From an uncultured Cytophagales bacterium (GTDB lineage: Bacteria; Bacteroidota; Bacteroidia; Cytophagales; Thermonemataceae): a stretch of 64,000 nucleotides of DNA. Location: contig CALEMF010000015.1 of assembly GCA_937911505.1 (NCBI GenBank), positions 172,869 through 236,868 on the forward strand, written 5' to 3'. Shown here piece by piece: positions 23,701 to 32,976 of this stretch (positions are counted from its first letter, which is position 1; every line of letters begins with the position of its first letter). The position numbers and the translations under genes were made by a program. Below the pieces are notes generated by a model. The model made no database searches. It was not told the DNA's origin and was given only the letters and a program-made list of their open reading frames with translations.

Positions 23701-26700
23701 GCGGCTGTTGATATTTCTGTAGAGCCTAATGAAACCGCTAAAATTCTTTATGGCACTAGCGCAAGCGCCAAAATACTCTATGAAGTAGAGCATCAGGGGG
23801 AAATTATTGAAAGAAAATGGCTCAACCTAAAAGACGAACAATCTCTTTATACCATCCCCATTAAAGAAGCGTACCGCGGGAATATTGCTACCTACTTTAC
23901 TTTTATTAAAGAAAATCGACTTTATCGGTACGTAGAAGTAATTAATGTGCCTTATACCAATAAAGAGTTGGATATTGAGTTCCAAACTTTCAGAGATAAA
24001 CTGCAACCTGGTGAAGAAGAAGAATGGCGTTTGACTGTGAAAGGCAAGAAAGGTGACCAAGTAGCTGCAGAAATGGTAGCAACCCTTTATGATGCCTCTC
24101 TAGATGTTTTCAGACCTCACCAGTGGTATTTGAATCTTTACCGTAGCTTTATTGCTACCCTCCGTTGGGATAGCCGTAATGAATTCAGTATAAATAATTT
24201 CAAGGTTTATGAACGGAGCTGGAACAAGGGTGTTTCTGGTCAAAACACCATCTACTACGATGCGCTTAGCTGGTTCGACTACAGTTTTTATAGCTACTAC
24301 TACCGTTCTTATGAATTTGGAGGAGAACTAGAAGAGGTAGCCGTAGTTGGTAAGAACAAACGTATGAAGGGGAAAGATAAAAAGACTGCCCAACAACCTA
24401 TGGAAGATCGGATAGCCGCAGATGAAGCAAATGAGGAAGATGGCGTAGCAGCGCCTGCAACGCTTCTTACAGATGAGGAAAAGGAACCTGAAGATTTAGA
24501 AAATGTAAAGGTACGTACTAATTTCAATGAGACGGCCTTCTTCTATCCAGCCATTCGTACCAATGAGCAAGGTGAGCTAGTCATTGCCTTTACTATACCC
24601 GAAGCGCTTACTCGTTGGAAGATGATGGGATTCGCACATACACAAGACTTACGATATGGGCTCATCAACAACGAACTAGTAACCCAAAAAGAGCTTATGG
24701 TAGTGCCTAATCGGCCTCGTTTTTTCCGTGAGAACGATCGTATGCAATTTTCGGTGAAAATAAGTAGCTTGGTAGAGAAAGCGCTAGCAGGCGAAGCAGA
24801 GTTACAGTTTTTCGATGCCTTGACGATGGAATCCATCGACACTAAAATGAGTAATCAAAAACGTAGGCAAAAGTTCTCTCTTGAACCTGAGCAAAGTACC
24901 TCACTCAGTTGGTCAATAGAAATTCCAGAGGGAATACAGGCCATTACCTACCGGGTAGTAGCCAAGGCGGGCAACTTTTCAGATGGGGAAGAGCGTTTAC
25001 TGCCTGTTATTACCAATCGTATGCTAGTAACCGAGACACTCCCACTGCCTATTCGCGGCAATCAAACCAAGCAATTCAAGTTTGAGAAACTAGCCAACAA
25101 TACTTCCGAGACGATACGTCACCAGCGTTTTACATTAGAGTTCACTTCCAATCCTGCTTGGTACGCCGTACAGGCGCTACCCTACTTGATGGAGTACCCT
25201 TATGAGTGTGTAGAGCAAACATTCAGTCGCTTCTATGCCAATAGTATTGCCTCTCACATTGCCAATGCTCATCCGAAAATCAAGCAAGTATTTAATACTT
25301 GGAAAAATATACAACCTGATGCCTTACTTTCTAACTTGGAGAAAAACCAAGAGCTTAAGACAGCCCTACTAGAAGAAACCCCTTGGGTGCTAGATGCCAA
25401 AGATGAAAGCGAGCGTAAGCGTAGGGTAGGAGTACTATTTGACTTAAATCGGATGGCCAATGAACAAGAAAGAGCCATCCGTAAAGTACTCGAAGCGCAA
25501 GTAGCCAGTGGCGGATTTGTATGGTTCAAGGGTTTCCCAGAAGATCGCTACATGACGCAACACATTATAGCAGTTGTAGGGCATTTGGATGTACTGGGTG
25601 TAAAAAAGATTCGTGAGGATAGCCGCCTGGTAAATATGACCAACAAGGCACTGGGCTATATGGATAGAGAACTTAAGGAAGACTACGACCGCTTGAAAGG
25701 GCTTGCCAAACGAGGAAAAATCAAACTAGAAGACGATCACTTAGGCTACATTCAGGTACATTACCTATACACAAGAAGCTACTTTACAGACAAACCCATC
25801 CCCCAAAACACCAAAGAGGCCTTTGACTACTTTATGGGGCAGGCCAAGAAGTACTGGGTAAGACGTAGCATTTATATGCAGGGAATGATAGCACTTAGTA
25901 TGCATCGTTATAAAGAAACAGAGACACCCAAGGCCATCGTGAAATCACTCGATGAACGCGCCTTACATTCTGAAGAAATGGGTATGTACTGGAAAGCCAA
26001 TAGAGGCTATTGGTGGTACCAAGCACCTATAGAAAGACAAGCCTTGCTTATAGAGATGTACGACGAGGTAACACAAGATCAAGAGGCAGTAGAAGCTATG
26101 AAGGTATGGTTACTCAAGCAGAAACAGACCCAGAACTGGAAAACGACCAAGGCAACAGTGGAGGCTTGCTATGCGCTACTACGACGAGGAACAGACTTAC
26201 TCGCAAACGATAAACTTGTAAAAGTAAAAGTAGGAGATAAAACAGTAGACCCTCGTAACGATCCTAATATTTCAGTAGAAGCAGGAACAGGGTATTATAA
26301 AACAGCTTGGACGGCCAGTGAGATAAACGCACAAATGGGTAACATCACTGTTACCAAAGAGAATGAAGGGGTCGCTTGGGGTGCTGTCTATTGGCAGTAC
26401 TTTGAGCAGCTCGATAAAATTACCTCTGCTGAAACCCCTTTGAAGTTGAAAAAGCAGCTCTTCATTCAAAAAAACTCAGATACAGGGCCAGTACTTACGC
26501 CTATTAGCAAAGAAAACAGCCTTAAAGTAGGCGGCTTGGTGAAAGTAAGAATTGAACTACGTGTAGACCGAGATATGGAATACGTACACTTAAAAGATAT
26601 GCGTGCCTCAGCCTTTGAGCCCGTAAGTACACTCTCTACTTACAAATACCAAGATGGACTGTATTATTACGAAAGCCCGCGTGACTTAGCTACCAATTTC

Positions 26701-26856
26701 TTTATGGGTAGGCTTAATAAAGGTACCTATGTATTTGAGTACGCGTTGAGGGTCTCACAAAAAGGTGATTTTTCCAATGGTATTACTACGATACAATGTA
26801 TGTACGCGCCTGAATTTAGTAGCCATTCAGCAGGCATCAGAGTAACGGTAGAGTAG
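20704..26856 (+). CDS. Alpha-2-macroglobulin family protein
   Basis: About 2050 residues with a signal peptide (RRFPLFFLLFLFTHLLQAQ). I start at ATG 20704 because the longer frame adds 26 residues before the signal peptide. The MG2-type domain near residue 617 (YFFTDRAIYRPNQTLYYKG) and the A2M region are clear. The thioester motif is C1502-V-E-Q1505 in EYPYECVEQTF, so covalent trapping of proteases is possible. A Lys/Glu/Ala-rich segment at about 1200-1260 (GKDKKTAQQ..., EEDGVAAPATL) may be the bait or linker. The partner PBP1C, common in proteobacteria, is not present. It ends before a strong terminator and is probably periplasmic. Confidence 0.92.
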   Translation: MLILRRRFPLFFLLFLFTHLLQAQNPMSKDFYPKAWKEIDKFIAEGLPASALEKVEEVYQRAEKEKVADQLVKAVIYKLKLTDYKEENAFVKNLIQLRKEAEKAQHPVKPLLHSMLAEMYWQYYTNNRWRFNQRTQVVGFEQDDIETWSLEDIVAQTVKHYELSLEEAEQSKAIKIDVYDDLLQGGNAKGRSLRPTLYDFLAHRAVDFYASEEPTLSKPVYQFYINEEKYLQPIADFIQLDITSKDSLSFKLHALQILQELAELHIKDTLPDALVHIDLKRLDFVYRHLTLSNKDDLYLAALKALEQRTSVFPISTTVIYRMALVWRAKEQQYNPLQSDDHKWDLKKAYELCERAKVLFPKSEGAINATSLQASIQFKRIAVKIEEETVPEQPFKAYIQYKNTDKVYWRIIKTSRKEVQAERIKWDRSYDVDREQKFLEHFLVKTPVKTGEVSLPLDGDYQLHATEIKLDALPVGEYMVLVSDRADFKLSENSLSYGFTTVSSLSYIHRSNTAGQAEVYVLNRKTGAPMAGVSVQMYFTEYSSRRRRYVRVNGPTLATNKEGYVIFPHQAVPQRRNFLLEFKQGEDFNSTSEIDTYQDYGNVYQNKRGVPSSYTQVYFFTDRAIYRPNQTLYYKGLVVTTNGKDNEILKNYTTTVYFYDVNHQVVAQQEVTTNEYGTFEGTFNTPAGGLMGQMYLKAVNSTHNFSVEEYKRPQFEVTFQPIEGSPRLNEEVVAVGKAKAYSGANIDGAQVQYRVVREAKFPYWWYYWRGYYPNSPAMEITKGVTQTDEQGQFEVKFSALPDQNITKEAEPTFTYTVYADVTDINGETHSQRTFINVGYKTLNVRIDLPGKINQTEAGVAEKTYEISTTNLMGTFQAAKGEIKIYRLKAPDRLYRQRLLPQPDLHIIPEKTYRELFPYDLYKDENNHYNWARETEVFSQTFNTAEEKNLLLNNLPTWKQGEYVLEITSQDQYGQAVKGNTYFTVFSTKSNQMPFPTYEWVAAVDISVEPNETAKILYGTSASAKILYEVEHQGEIIERKWLNLKDEQSLYTIPIKEAYRGNIATYFTFIKENRLYRYVEVINVPYTNKELDIEFQTFRDKLQPGEEEEWRLTVKGKKGDQVAAEMVATLYDASLDVFRPHQWYLNLYRSFIATLRWDSRNEFSINNFKVYERSWNKGVSGQNTIYYDALSWFDYSFYSYYYRSYEFGGELEEVAVVGKNKRMKGKDKKTAQQPMEDRIAADEANEEDGVAAPATLLTDEEKEPEDLENVKVRTNFNETAFFYPAIRTNEQGELVIAFTIPEALTRWKMMGFAHTQDLRYGLINNELVTQKELMVVPNRPRFFRENDRMQFSVKISSLVEKALAGEAELQFFDALTMESIDTKMSNQKRRQKFSLEPEQSTSLSWSIEIPEGIQAITYRVVAKAGNFSDGEERLLPVITNRMLVTETLPLPIRGNQTKQFKFEKLANNTSETIRHQRFTLEFTSNPAWYAVQALPYLMEYPYECVEQTFSRFYANSIASHIANAHPKIKQVFNTWKNIQPDALLSNLEKNQELKTALLEETPWVLDAKDESERKRRVGVLFDLNRMANEQERAIRKVLEAQVASGGFVWFKGFPEDRYMTQHIIAVVGHLDVLGVKKIREDSRLVNMTNKALGYMDRELKEDYDRLKGLAKRGKIKLEDDHLGYIQVHYLYTRSYFTDKPIPQNTKEAFDYFMGQAKKYWVRRSIYMQGMIALSMHRYKETETPKAIVKSLDERALHSEEMGMYWKANRGYWWYQAPIERQALLIEMYDEVTQDQEAVEAMKVWLLKQKQTQNWKTTKATVEACYALLRRGTDLLANDKLVKVKVGDKTVDPRNDPNISVEAGTGYYKTAWTASEINAQMGNITVTKENEGVAWGAVYWQYFEQLDKITSAETPLKLKKQLFIQKNSDTGPVLTPISKENSLKVGGLVKVRIELRVDRDMEYVHLKDMRASAFEPVSTLSTYKYQDGLYYYESPRDLATNFFMGRLNKGTYVFEYALRVSQKGDFSNGITTIQCMYAPEFSSHSAGIRVTVE

Positions 26857-26885
26857 CCTTTTCGAGCACAAAGAATTACAAAAAT

Positions 26886-26921
26886 AAACATCAGCAAAGG
26901 ATTCGTCCTTTGCTGATGTTT
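26886..26921. terminator. Strong bidirectional terminator
   Basis: A perfect 16-bp stem (AAACATCAGCAAAGGA with TCCTTTGCTGATGTTT) is closed by the stable tetraloop TTCG, between the convergent alpha-2-macroglobulin and thioredoxin genes. Confidence 0.92.
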
Positions 26922-26944
26922 TACTTTCAATAGGCTTCTAGTAC

Positions 26945-27253
26945 TTAAGAGGAAGCTTGTTGATGAATCACGCTAAGTAAGGCCTCCTTTGATAAAGCGC
27001 CTGCTTGGCGCCAAACATTTTTTCCACTTTTAAATAACATAAAAGTAGGAACGCTCTTTACCTGATATTGATTGGCGAGGGCAGGGTTCTTGTCTATGTC
27101 AATCTTTATTATGCGGGCTTTCCCTTCTGTAGCTTGGGCTACTTCCTGTAGAATAGGAGCCATAGTCTTACATGGGCCACACCAGTCAGCATAAAAATCA
27201 ATAAGAATCGGTTGCTCGCTCTGTATAAGTTGATTGAAATTTCCTTTGGCCAT
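26945..27253 (-). CDS. trxA: Thioredoxin
   Basis: 102 residues, the standard cytoplasmic thioredoxin length. The active site is WCGPC in FYADWCGPCKTMAP, the cis-proline motif is VKSVPTFML, and the buried Asp is in IDFYADW. There is no signal peptide. It reduces protein disulfides, using thioredoxin reductase from elsewhere in the genome. It is monocistronic and shares a terminator with the convergent alpha-2-macroglobulin gene. Confidence 0.96.
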   Translation of the reverse strand: MAKGNFNQLIQSEQPILIDFYADWCGPCKTMAPILQEVAQATEGKARIIKIDIDKNPALANQYQVKSVPTFMLFKSGKNVWRQAGALSKEALLSVIHQQASS

Positions 27254-27340
27254 GAATTTTGAGGGTTAGATAGTGCAAAAAATAAATATGAATAAAAATA
27301 TGTACTACGAAGTTATCTAAAGATAAACCTTGGATAAGCT

Positions 27341-27742
27341 CTATAACTCGATCCACGCATAGGCGGGTTCAGTTTCTCTAAAAATAGCAATCTCGGGCTC
27401 CTTATGATGTTGATCTATTTGAGCGCTAAACTGCTCAAATACTTCCTGCGAAACGACATAAGCTTGTCTCTGTGCTTTTCCTAGTAGCTCATAAGAGCGA
27501 GGAACCCATACCTTCTCAGCCCACTGTAAATCTACTGGATGTACATTCATTTCTCGCTGGTCAAAAAGCCACTGCGTGATCTCATAACCTTTTGCGAGCT
27601 TCAGCGCCACATCTAGCGCTACACGATACTCTTGACTATGGGTAATACCTTGGAAAACTACCTCTATATAAGCCGCTTCTTCATGGAAGATAATGCTGAT
27701 AGTCTCTCCCTGTAGGATTACTCTATCCTTCTCGATCGTCAT
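27341..27742 (-). CDS. Hypothetical cytoplasmic protein
   Basis: 133 residues without a signal peptide. Alternating beta and helix segments with WLFDQREMNVHPVDLQWAE in the middle recall small STAS/SpoIIAA-like proteins of Bacteroidota, but the match is weak and I make no assignment. It lies 87 bases upstream of trxA on the same strand and may be co-transcribed. Confidence 0.6.
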   Translation of the reverse strand: MTIEKDRVILQGETISIIFHEEAAYIEVVFQGITHSQEYRVALDVALKLAKGYEITQWLFDQREMNVHPVDLQWAEKVWVPRSYELLGKAQRQAYVVSQEVFEQFSAQIDQHHKEPEIAIFRETEPAYAWIEL

Positions 27743-27949
27743 AAGTGTTAGGTCTTGTTTAACTTCTCTAGTAAAGTTAAGTACTTTCTATGAAAAAAGA
27801 ACGCCCCGTTAAGAAAAATACAACAAAGGCTTAGAATACCTAAACCTTTATTACACAACGTTCAAAACTTATCTGTATGTTTATCCAAAAACAACTATTT
27901 AGGTACAACAAAAAATAGTACACAATGTTAGACATATAAATTTCTTTAA

Positions 27950-27957
27950 TATATTTG
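27950..27957 (+). promoter_or_regulatory. Bacteroidota -7 element for nqrF
   Basis: TATATTTG matches TAnnTTTG, 57 bases before the nqrF ATG. Confidence 0.55.
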
Positions 27958-28014
27958 TATATATTCCAAAAGAAGACAGTTCAAGAATAAATCAAATAAA
28001 ACTTATTTCGAATA

Positions 28015-29325
28015 ATGACAGGAATTGTTATCGCTTCAGCTATCGCATTCACCGTAGTCATACTGTTTTTGGTAGGGCTGTTGCTCTTCGCTCAATCTCA
28101 GTTAGTATCTAGTGGTGATGTAAGAATCGTGATCAATGGAGACACGGAAAACCCTTTGGTAGTGCCTGTGGGTTCTACACTTTTAACTACTCTAGCTACC
28201 TCAAACAAAGAAATTTTCTTACCCTCTGCTTGTGGAGGAGGAGGTACTTGTGCGATGTGTAAATGCCAGATTATGGAAGGTGGAGGTGATGTACTCCCCA
28301 CAGAGACAGTACACTTAAGCCGTAAAGAGAAAGAAGAGAAAGTAAGACTCGCTTGCCAAGTAAAGGTAAAGCAAGATATGGAGATAGAGATACCAGAAGA
28401 GATATTTGGTATCAAGAAGTGGGAGTGTGAGGTAGTTTCTAATTATAATGTGGCGACTTTCATTAAAGAGTTTGTCGTGAAGCTACCAGAAGGTGAAATC
28501 TTGGACTTTGAGTCAGGTGGCTACATTCAAATTGACGTACCTACGCTAGAAGTTGATTTTGAGAAATTCGATATTAAGCCTCATCCAGATGATCCTATGG
28601 GACCAGATAAGTTTAAACCCGACTGGGACAAATTTAATCTCTGGACGTTGAAAATGAAAAATGATGAAGAGCAGTTTAGAGCATACTCTATGGCCAATCA
28701 TCCTGCAGAAGGAAACATTATTATGCTCAACATTCGTATTGCCACGCCCCCTTGGGACAAGGCTAATAACCGATGGATGGACGTAAATCCTGGTATTTGC
28801 TCTTCTTATGTGTTCTCAAGAAAACCTGGTGACAAGGTTACCATCTCTGGTCCTTACGGAGAGTTCCACATCAACCCTACGCAGCGAGAAATGGTGTACA
28901 TTGGAGGAGGAGCAGGAATGGCTCCACTACGCTCACACATCTTCCACTTGTTCCACACAGAGAAAACAGATCGAAAAGTGTCTTATTGGTATGGTGGACG
29001 CTCAAGAAGAGAGCTCTTTTACACTGAACACTTTAGAAAAATAGAAGAGGAGTTTCCTAACTTTAGTTATCATATTGCTCTTTCTGAGCCACTAGAAGAA
29101 GATGGGTGGAAGGTGAAAGAAGACATGGAAGACAAAAACGGAGAGGGATACACAGGTTTTATACACAAAGTATTATACGATAACTATCTTAGCAAACACG
29201 CCGAACCAGATGAGGTAGAGTACTATCTGTGTGGACCGCCTATGATGAACGCGGCCGTCCTAAAAATGCTAGAGGAACTAGGTGTTCCAGAAGAAAATAT
29301 TCGTTTTGATGACTTTGGTGGTTAA
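28015..29325 (+). CDS. nqrF: Na+-translocating NADH:quinone reductase subunit F
   Basis: 436 residues. NqrF is the NADH-oxidising, electron-input subunit of the sodium pump Na+-NQR. An N-terminal membrane helix (residues 3-26) is followed by a 2Fe-2S ferredoxin domain with C73, C79, C82 and C114. An FAD-binding domain ([10 protein letters not shown]) and an NADH-binding domain ([26 protein letters not shown]) complete it. The other five nqr genes are not next to it: it is flanked by an unrelated minus-strand gene and a peptidase pair. A terminator follows directly. Either the nqr operon is split or this copy is separate. Confidence 0.95.
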   Translation: MTGIVIASAIAFTVVILFLVGLLLFAQSQLVSSGDVRIVINGDTENPLVVPVGSTLLTTLATSNKEIFLPSACGGGGTCAMCKCQIMEGGGDVLPTETVHLSRKEKEEKVRLACQVKVKQDMEIEIPEEIFGIKKWECEVVSNYNVATFIKEFVVKLPEGEILDFESGGYIQIDVPTLEVDFEKFDIKPHPDDPMGPDKFKPDWDKFNLWTLKMKNDEEQFRAYSMANHPAEGNIIMLNIRIATPPWDKANNRWMDVNPGICSSYVFSRKPGDKVTISGPYGEFHINPTQREMVYIGGGAGMAPLRSHIFHLFHTEKTDRKVSYWYGGRSRRELFYTEHFRKIEEEFPNFSYHIALSEPLEEDGWKVKEDMEDKNGEGYTGFIHKVLYDNYLSKHAEPDEVEYYLCGPPMMNAAVLKMLEELGVPEENIRFDDFGG

Positions 29326-29352
29326 TTATAGACCTTCGTCTACAAATTGAGG

Positions 29353-29384
29353 ATAGGGAGCTGTATAGCTCCCTATTGTTTTTA
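29353..29384 (+). terminator. Rho-independent terminator after nqrF
   Basis: ATAGGGAGCT/AGCTCCCTAT with a 4-base loop, followed by TGTTTTTA. Confidence 0.9.
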
Positions 29385-29538
29385 TAACAGTAGACACAAC
29401 CTTCCTTACCATAAAACCTAAACGACTGGTCACTTTTGTAATAAATTGACCTCTAGGAATACTTATGTGATGTAGGGGTTCGTTCTAAACAATACGACAC
29501 ACTTATTTGCAATATTCAATTACATAAATATTACTTTA

Positions 29539-30855
29539 ATGAACAAAAGAATTATCCTTTGGGCAATAGCCTGTTTGATCTGCTTGCAGATGAACGCCCA
29601 GAACAAGATCGAGTTTATCGAATATGACTTACCAAACGGTTTACACGTAATTTTACATGAAGATAAAAGTGTGCCCACAGTGATGGTAAGTGTTCTCTAT
29701 CATGTAGGTTCCAAAAATGAGGATCCAAACCGTACAGGCTTTGCTCATTTTTTTGAACACCTTATGTTTGAGGGTTCAGCCAACATAGATCGAGGAGAGT
29801 TTGATAAGTACTTAGATGAGGCTGGTGGGGTTAATAATGCTAACACTTCACAAGACCGTACTTTTTACTTTGAGGTATTGCCTGCTAATCAGCTAGAGCT
29901 AGCGCTCTGGATGGAGTCAGAGCGAATGCTCCACGCCAAAGTTGACAAAAAAGGCATTGAAACACAAAGAGAGGTGGTAAAAGAGGAAAAACGCCAGCGG
30001 ATAGACAACCAACCTTATGGCTCTATCTTAGAAGAGGTAATGAAGCGTGCCTACACCAAACATCCTTACCGATGGACACCCATTGGTTCCATGGAGCATA
30101 TTGATGCAGCAAAAGAAGTAGATTTTAAGAATTTCTATGCCACTTATTATGTTCCTAACAATGCTACGTTGTCAATTGCAGGGAATATCGACATCAAACA
30201 AACTAAAAAGTGGATTGATTTATACTTCGGAGGCATTCCCAAAGGAAAAGACGTTCCACGTCCGAATGTAGAAGAAACAGCTCAAATTGTCGAAATAAGA
30301 GATGTAGTGTATGATAATATTCAACTACCTGCGGTGATTCATGCCTTCAAAATTCCTAATCATAATAATGAAGACTACTACGCAATATCGATGTTGATGC
30401 AGCTTCTTTCACAAGGAGAGAGCTCACGCTTTAACAAATCCATTAAAACAGAGCAAGAGAAGGCACTCTTTGTGGGGGCTTTCCCTTTCGATTTGGAAGA
30501 CGAACCTAACATAACGATCACTTTCGGTATTGTAAACGCAGGCGTAAAACCTGAAGATTTAGAAAAAGCGATGGAGGCAGAGTATGTAAAAGTGAAGAAT
30601 GAATTGATTTCTGAGAATGAATTTCAAAAATTAAGAAACCAGATAGAAAATGATTTTTACACTTCTAACGCGACCGTTCAGGGTATTGCAGAGAGCCTAG
30701 CCAACTACCATGTTTATTATGGAGATGCTAACCTTATTAATACAGAAATTGACAGGTACATGAAGGTAAAGCGCGAGGATATTCAAAGAGTAGCTAAAAA
30801 GTACCTAAAGAGAAATAATAGAGTTACGCTTTACTACTTACCTAAACAAAATTAA
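29539..30855 (+). CDS. M16 zinc peptidase, active subunit
   Basis: 438 residues with a signal peptide (cleavage near QMNAQ). The inverted zinc motif HxxEH is H70-F-F-E73-H74, and the third zinc ligand is the Glu of the conserved block about 75 residues on (TQREVVKEEKR). The C-terminal half is the non-catalytic M16 repeat. It is followed after 23 bases by a second M16 protein lacking the zinc motif, so the two likely form an active/inactive heterodimer like the processing peptidases. Periplasmic or outer-membrane peptide degradation is the probable role. Confidence 0.94.
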   Translation: MNKRIILWAIACLICLQMNAQNKIEFIEYDLPNGLHVILHEDKSVPTVMVSVLYHVGSKNEDPNRTGFAHFFEHLMFEGSANIDRGEFDKYLDEAGGVNNANTSQDRTFYFEVLPANQLELALWMESERMLHAKVDKKGIETQREVVKEEKRQRIDNQPYGSILEEVMKRAYTKHPYRWTPIGSMEHIDAAKEVDFKNFYATYYVPNNATLSIAGNIDIKQTKKWIDLYFGGIPKGKDVPRPNVEETAQIVEIRDVVYDNIQLPAVIHAFKIPNHNNEDYYAISMLMQLLSQGESSRFNKSIKTEQEKALFVGAFPFDLEDEPNITITFGIVNAGVKPEDLEKAMEAEYVKVKNELISENEFQKLRNQIENDFYTSNATVQGIAESLANYHVYYGDANLINTEIDRYMKVKREDIQRVAKKYLKRNNRVTLYYLPKQN

Positions 30856-30878
30856 TCGCTTACACTAAACGCTAAGTC

Positions 30879-32921
30879 ATGAAAAAAAGTATTATATATA
30901 TAGGACTCATATGTTTGAGTATCTCTACTGTTTTTGCACAAAAAAAATTAGATAGAAGTAAAGCGCCAAAACCTGGTGCAGCTCCTCAGATAGAAATAGG
31001 AAAGTATGAAAGCTTTACGCTAGAAAATGGACTGAAAGTATACGTCATTGAGAATCGCAAGGTGCCTAGGGTAGCTTACTCACTTATTTTAGATAGAGAC
31101 CCTCTACTAGAAAGGGAAAAAGTAGGCTACATTAATATTGCTGGTCAAATGCTGAAAACAGGTACCACCAATAAAACAAAAGCACAGATTGATGAGGAGG
31201 TTGATTTTATAGGGGCTACCCTCAACACATCAGCCAATAGTGTGTTTGCTAGCTCACTAAAGAAGCATACTGATCAGATTCTGACTCTTATGGCAGAGGT
31301 AATACGCAATCCTACCTTTCCACAAGAGGAACTGGATAGAATAAAGAAACAAACGATTTCTGGAATCAAGTCAAATCAAGATGATCCCAACGCCATTTCT
31401 GATAATGTAGAAGCGGTACTCTGTTATGGAAAAAACCATCCATACGGTGAGATTGCCACAGAAGAGACTATCCAAAATATAACGGTAGAAGACTGTAAAG
31501 CCTATTATCAAAGTTATTTTAAGCCTAACATTGCTTACTTGGCGATTGTAGGAGACATTACCTTAAAAGAGGCCAAGCCACTTGTAGAGAAATACTTGGG
31601 AAGTTGGGCTAAGGGAACAGTTAAAACACATACTTATCCTCAACCAGAGCGACCAGCCAAGCGGCAGGTTGCCTTGGTAGAAAAAGCCGCGGCAGTACAG
31701 ACGATTCTTACCGTTACTTATCCTGTTCCTTATCAGTTGAATGAACCTGATTTTTTGAAGGGACAGCTCATGAACCAAATTTTAGGCAAAGCAGGCTCTA
31801 GGTTGTATCGTAACCTACGTGAAGACAAAGGCTTTACCTACGGGGCGTATTCGACCTTAAGTCAAGATGAGCTGATTGGTGTATTTGGTGCTTCGGCAAG
31901 TGTAAGAACCGCCGTGACAGATAGTGCTACTCAGGAGTTCCTGTACGAACTAGAGCGCATCAGAAAAGAGGAAGTAAGCGCTGATGAGCTTCGCAGAGCG
32001 AAAGCAGTAATGTCTGGTAACTTCGCAAGGTCTATGGAAAGTCCTAATACCATCGCTAGCTTTGCTATTAATACGGCTCGCTACAACTTACCCAACGATT
32101 TCTATGCGACTTACTTGGAGCGCCTAGATAAAATTACCGCCAAAGAGATACAAGCAGTAGCGCAAAAGTATATTCATCCTGATAATGCTTACATCGTAGC
32201 CGTGGGAGATGTCAAGGCCATAGAAGCCAAGATGAAACGCTTTGGTGAAATAACACAATATGACATATACGGCAATGTAGATACAGGCGTAGATGCCAGT
32301 TTGTTAAAAAATACAAGCGTAGAGAAGATCCTAAATAAATACATTGCTGCACTAGGAGGAAGAGAAAAACTCCAAAAAGTAAAAACTGTACAACTCAATA
32401 TGACCTTGGCAGTACAAGGGATAGAAATGAACTTTATCACTTACCAAAAAGAAGATAAAAAGTACTTGATGGTACAGCAAACACCTTTTGGAGAAATGAA
32501 ACAAGTCTACGATGGAGAGAAGGCAGTAATGAAAACGCCTCAAGGTAATAAACCACTTGAGGGTGAAGCGCTAGCAGCCATGAAGCAACAAGCGGTGATC
32601 TTCCCAGAATTAAACTATAAAAAGAATGCAGATAAGTACGCACTGACAGATGTAAAAACGATCAAAGGAAATCCTGCTTATGAAGTAACCTTTACAGATG
32701 CTGCGGGTAAAAAAATACTGCATTACTTTGACATAGACTCGGGCTTAAAAGTAAAAACTGTTGCTCCAGATAATGATGTTACTTGGGGAGACTATCAAGA
32801 AGTAGAAGGGGTCAAGTTTCCAGCTACGGCACAACTGCGCATGCAAGGGCAAGAGATTGATGCCAAGATTCAGGCAGAAGTGAATCCTACGCTAAAAGAT
32901 GAGTTGTTCAGTACCGAGTAA
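30879..32921 (+). CDS. M16 peptidase-like partner with C-terminal LolA-like domain
   Basis: 680 residues with a signal peptide. Residues ~40-460 form two M16 repeats, but the position of HxxEH reads INIAGQML, so the zinc site is lost. The Arg/Tyr substrate-binding motif typical of the inactive subunit is kept (LYRNLREDKGFTYGAYS). Residues ~480-680 form a beta-rich domain (INKYIAALGGREKLQKVKTV...) resembling the LolA-like fold found on many Bacteroidota M16 proteins. It is coupled to the active subunit upstream and ends before a bidirectional terminator. Confidence 0.92.
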   Translation: MKKSIIYIGLICLSISTVFAQKKLDRSKAPKPGAAPQIEIGKYESFTLENGLKVYVIENRKVPRVAYSLILDRDPLLEREKVGYINIAGQMLKTGTTNKTKAQIDEEVDFIGATLNTSANSVFASSLKKHTDQILTLMAEVIRNPTFPQEELDRIKKQTISGIKSNQDDPNAISDNVEAVLCYGKNHPYGEIATEETIQNITVEDCKAYYQSYFKPNIAYLAIVGDITLKEAKPLVEKYLGSWAKGTVKTHTYPQPERPAKRQVALVEKAAAVQTILTVTYPVPYQLNEPDFLKGQLMNQILGKAGSRLYRNLREDKGFTYGAYSTLSQDELIGVFGASASVRTAVTDSATQEFLYELERIRKEEVSADELRRAKAVMSGNFARSMESPNTIASFAINTARYNLPNDFYATYLERLDKITAKEIQAVAQKYIHPDNAYIVAVGDVKAIEAKMKRFGEITQYDIYGNVDTGVDASLLKNTSVEKILNKYIAALGGREKLQKVKTVQLNMTLAVQGIEMNFITYQKEDKKYLMVQQTPFGEMKQVYDGEKAVMKTPQGNKPLEGEALAAMKQQAVIFPELNYKKNADKYALTDVKTIKGNPAYEVTFTDAAGKKILHYFDIDSGLKVKTVAPDNDVTWGDYQEVEGVKFPATAQLRMQGQEIDAKIQAEVNPTLKDELFSTE

Positions 32922-32946
32922 GTATATCTTGTTTCTTACTTGAAAT

Positions 32947-32976
32947 AAGGCCAAAGGTATTTATACCTTTGGCCTT
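32947..32976. terminator. Strong bidirectional terminator
   Basis: A perfect 13-bp stem (AAGGCCAAAGGTA with TACCTTTGGCCTT, loop TTTA) lies between the convergent M16 operon and the AsmA-like gene. Its last base coincides with the AsmA-like stop codon. Confidence 0.92.
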
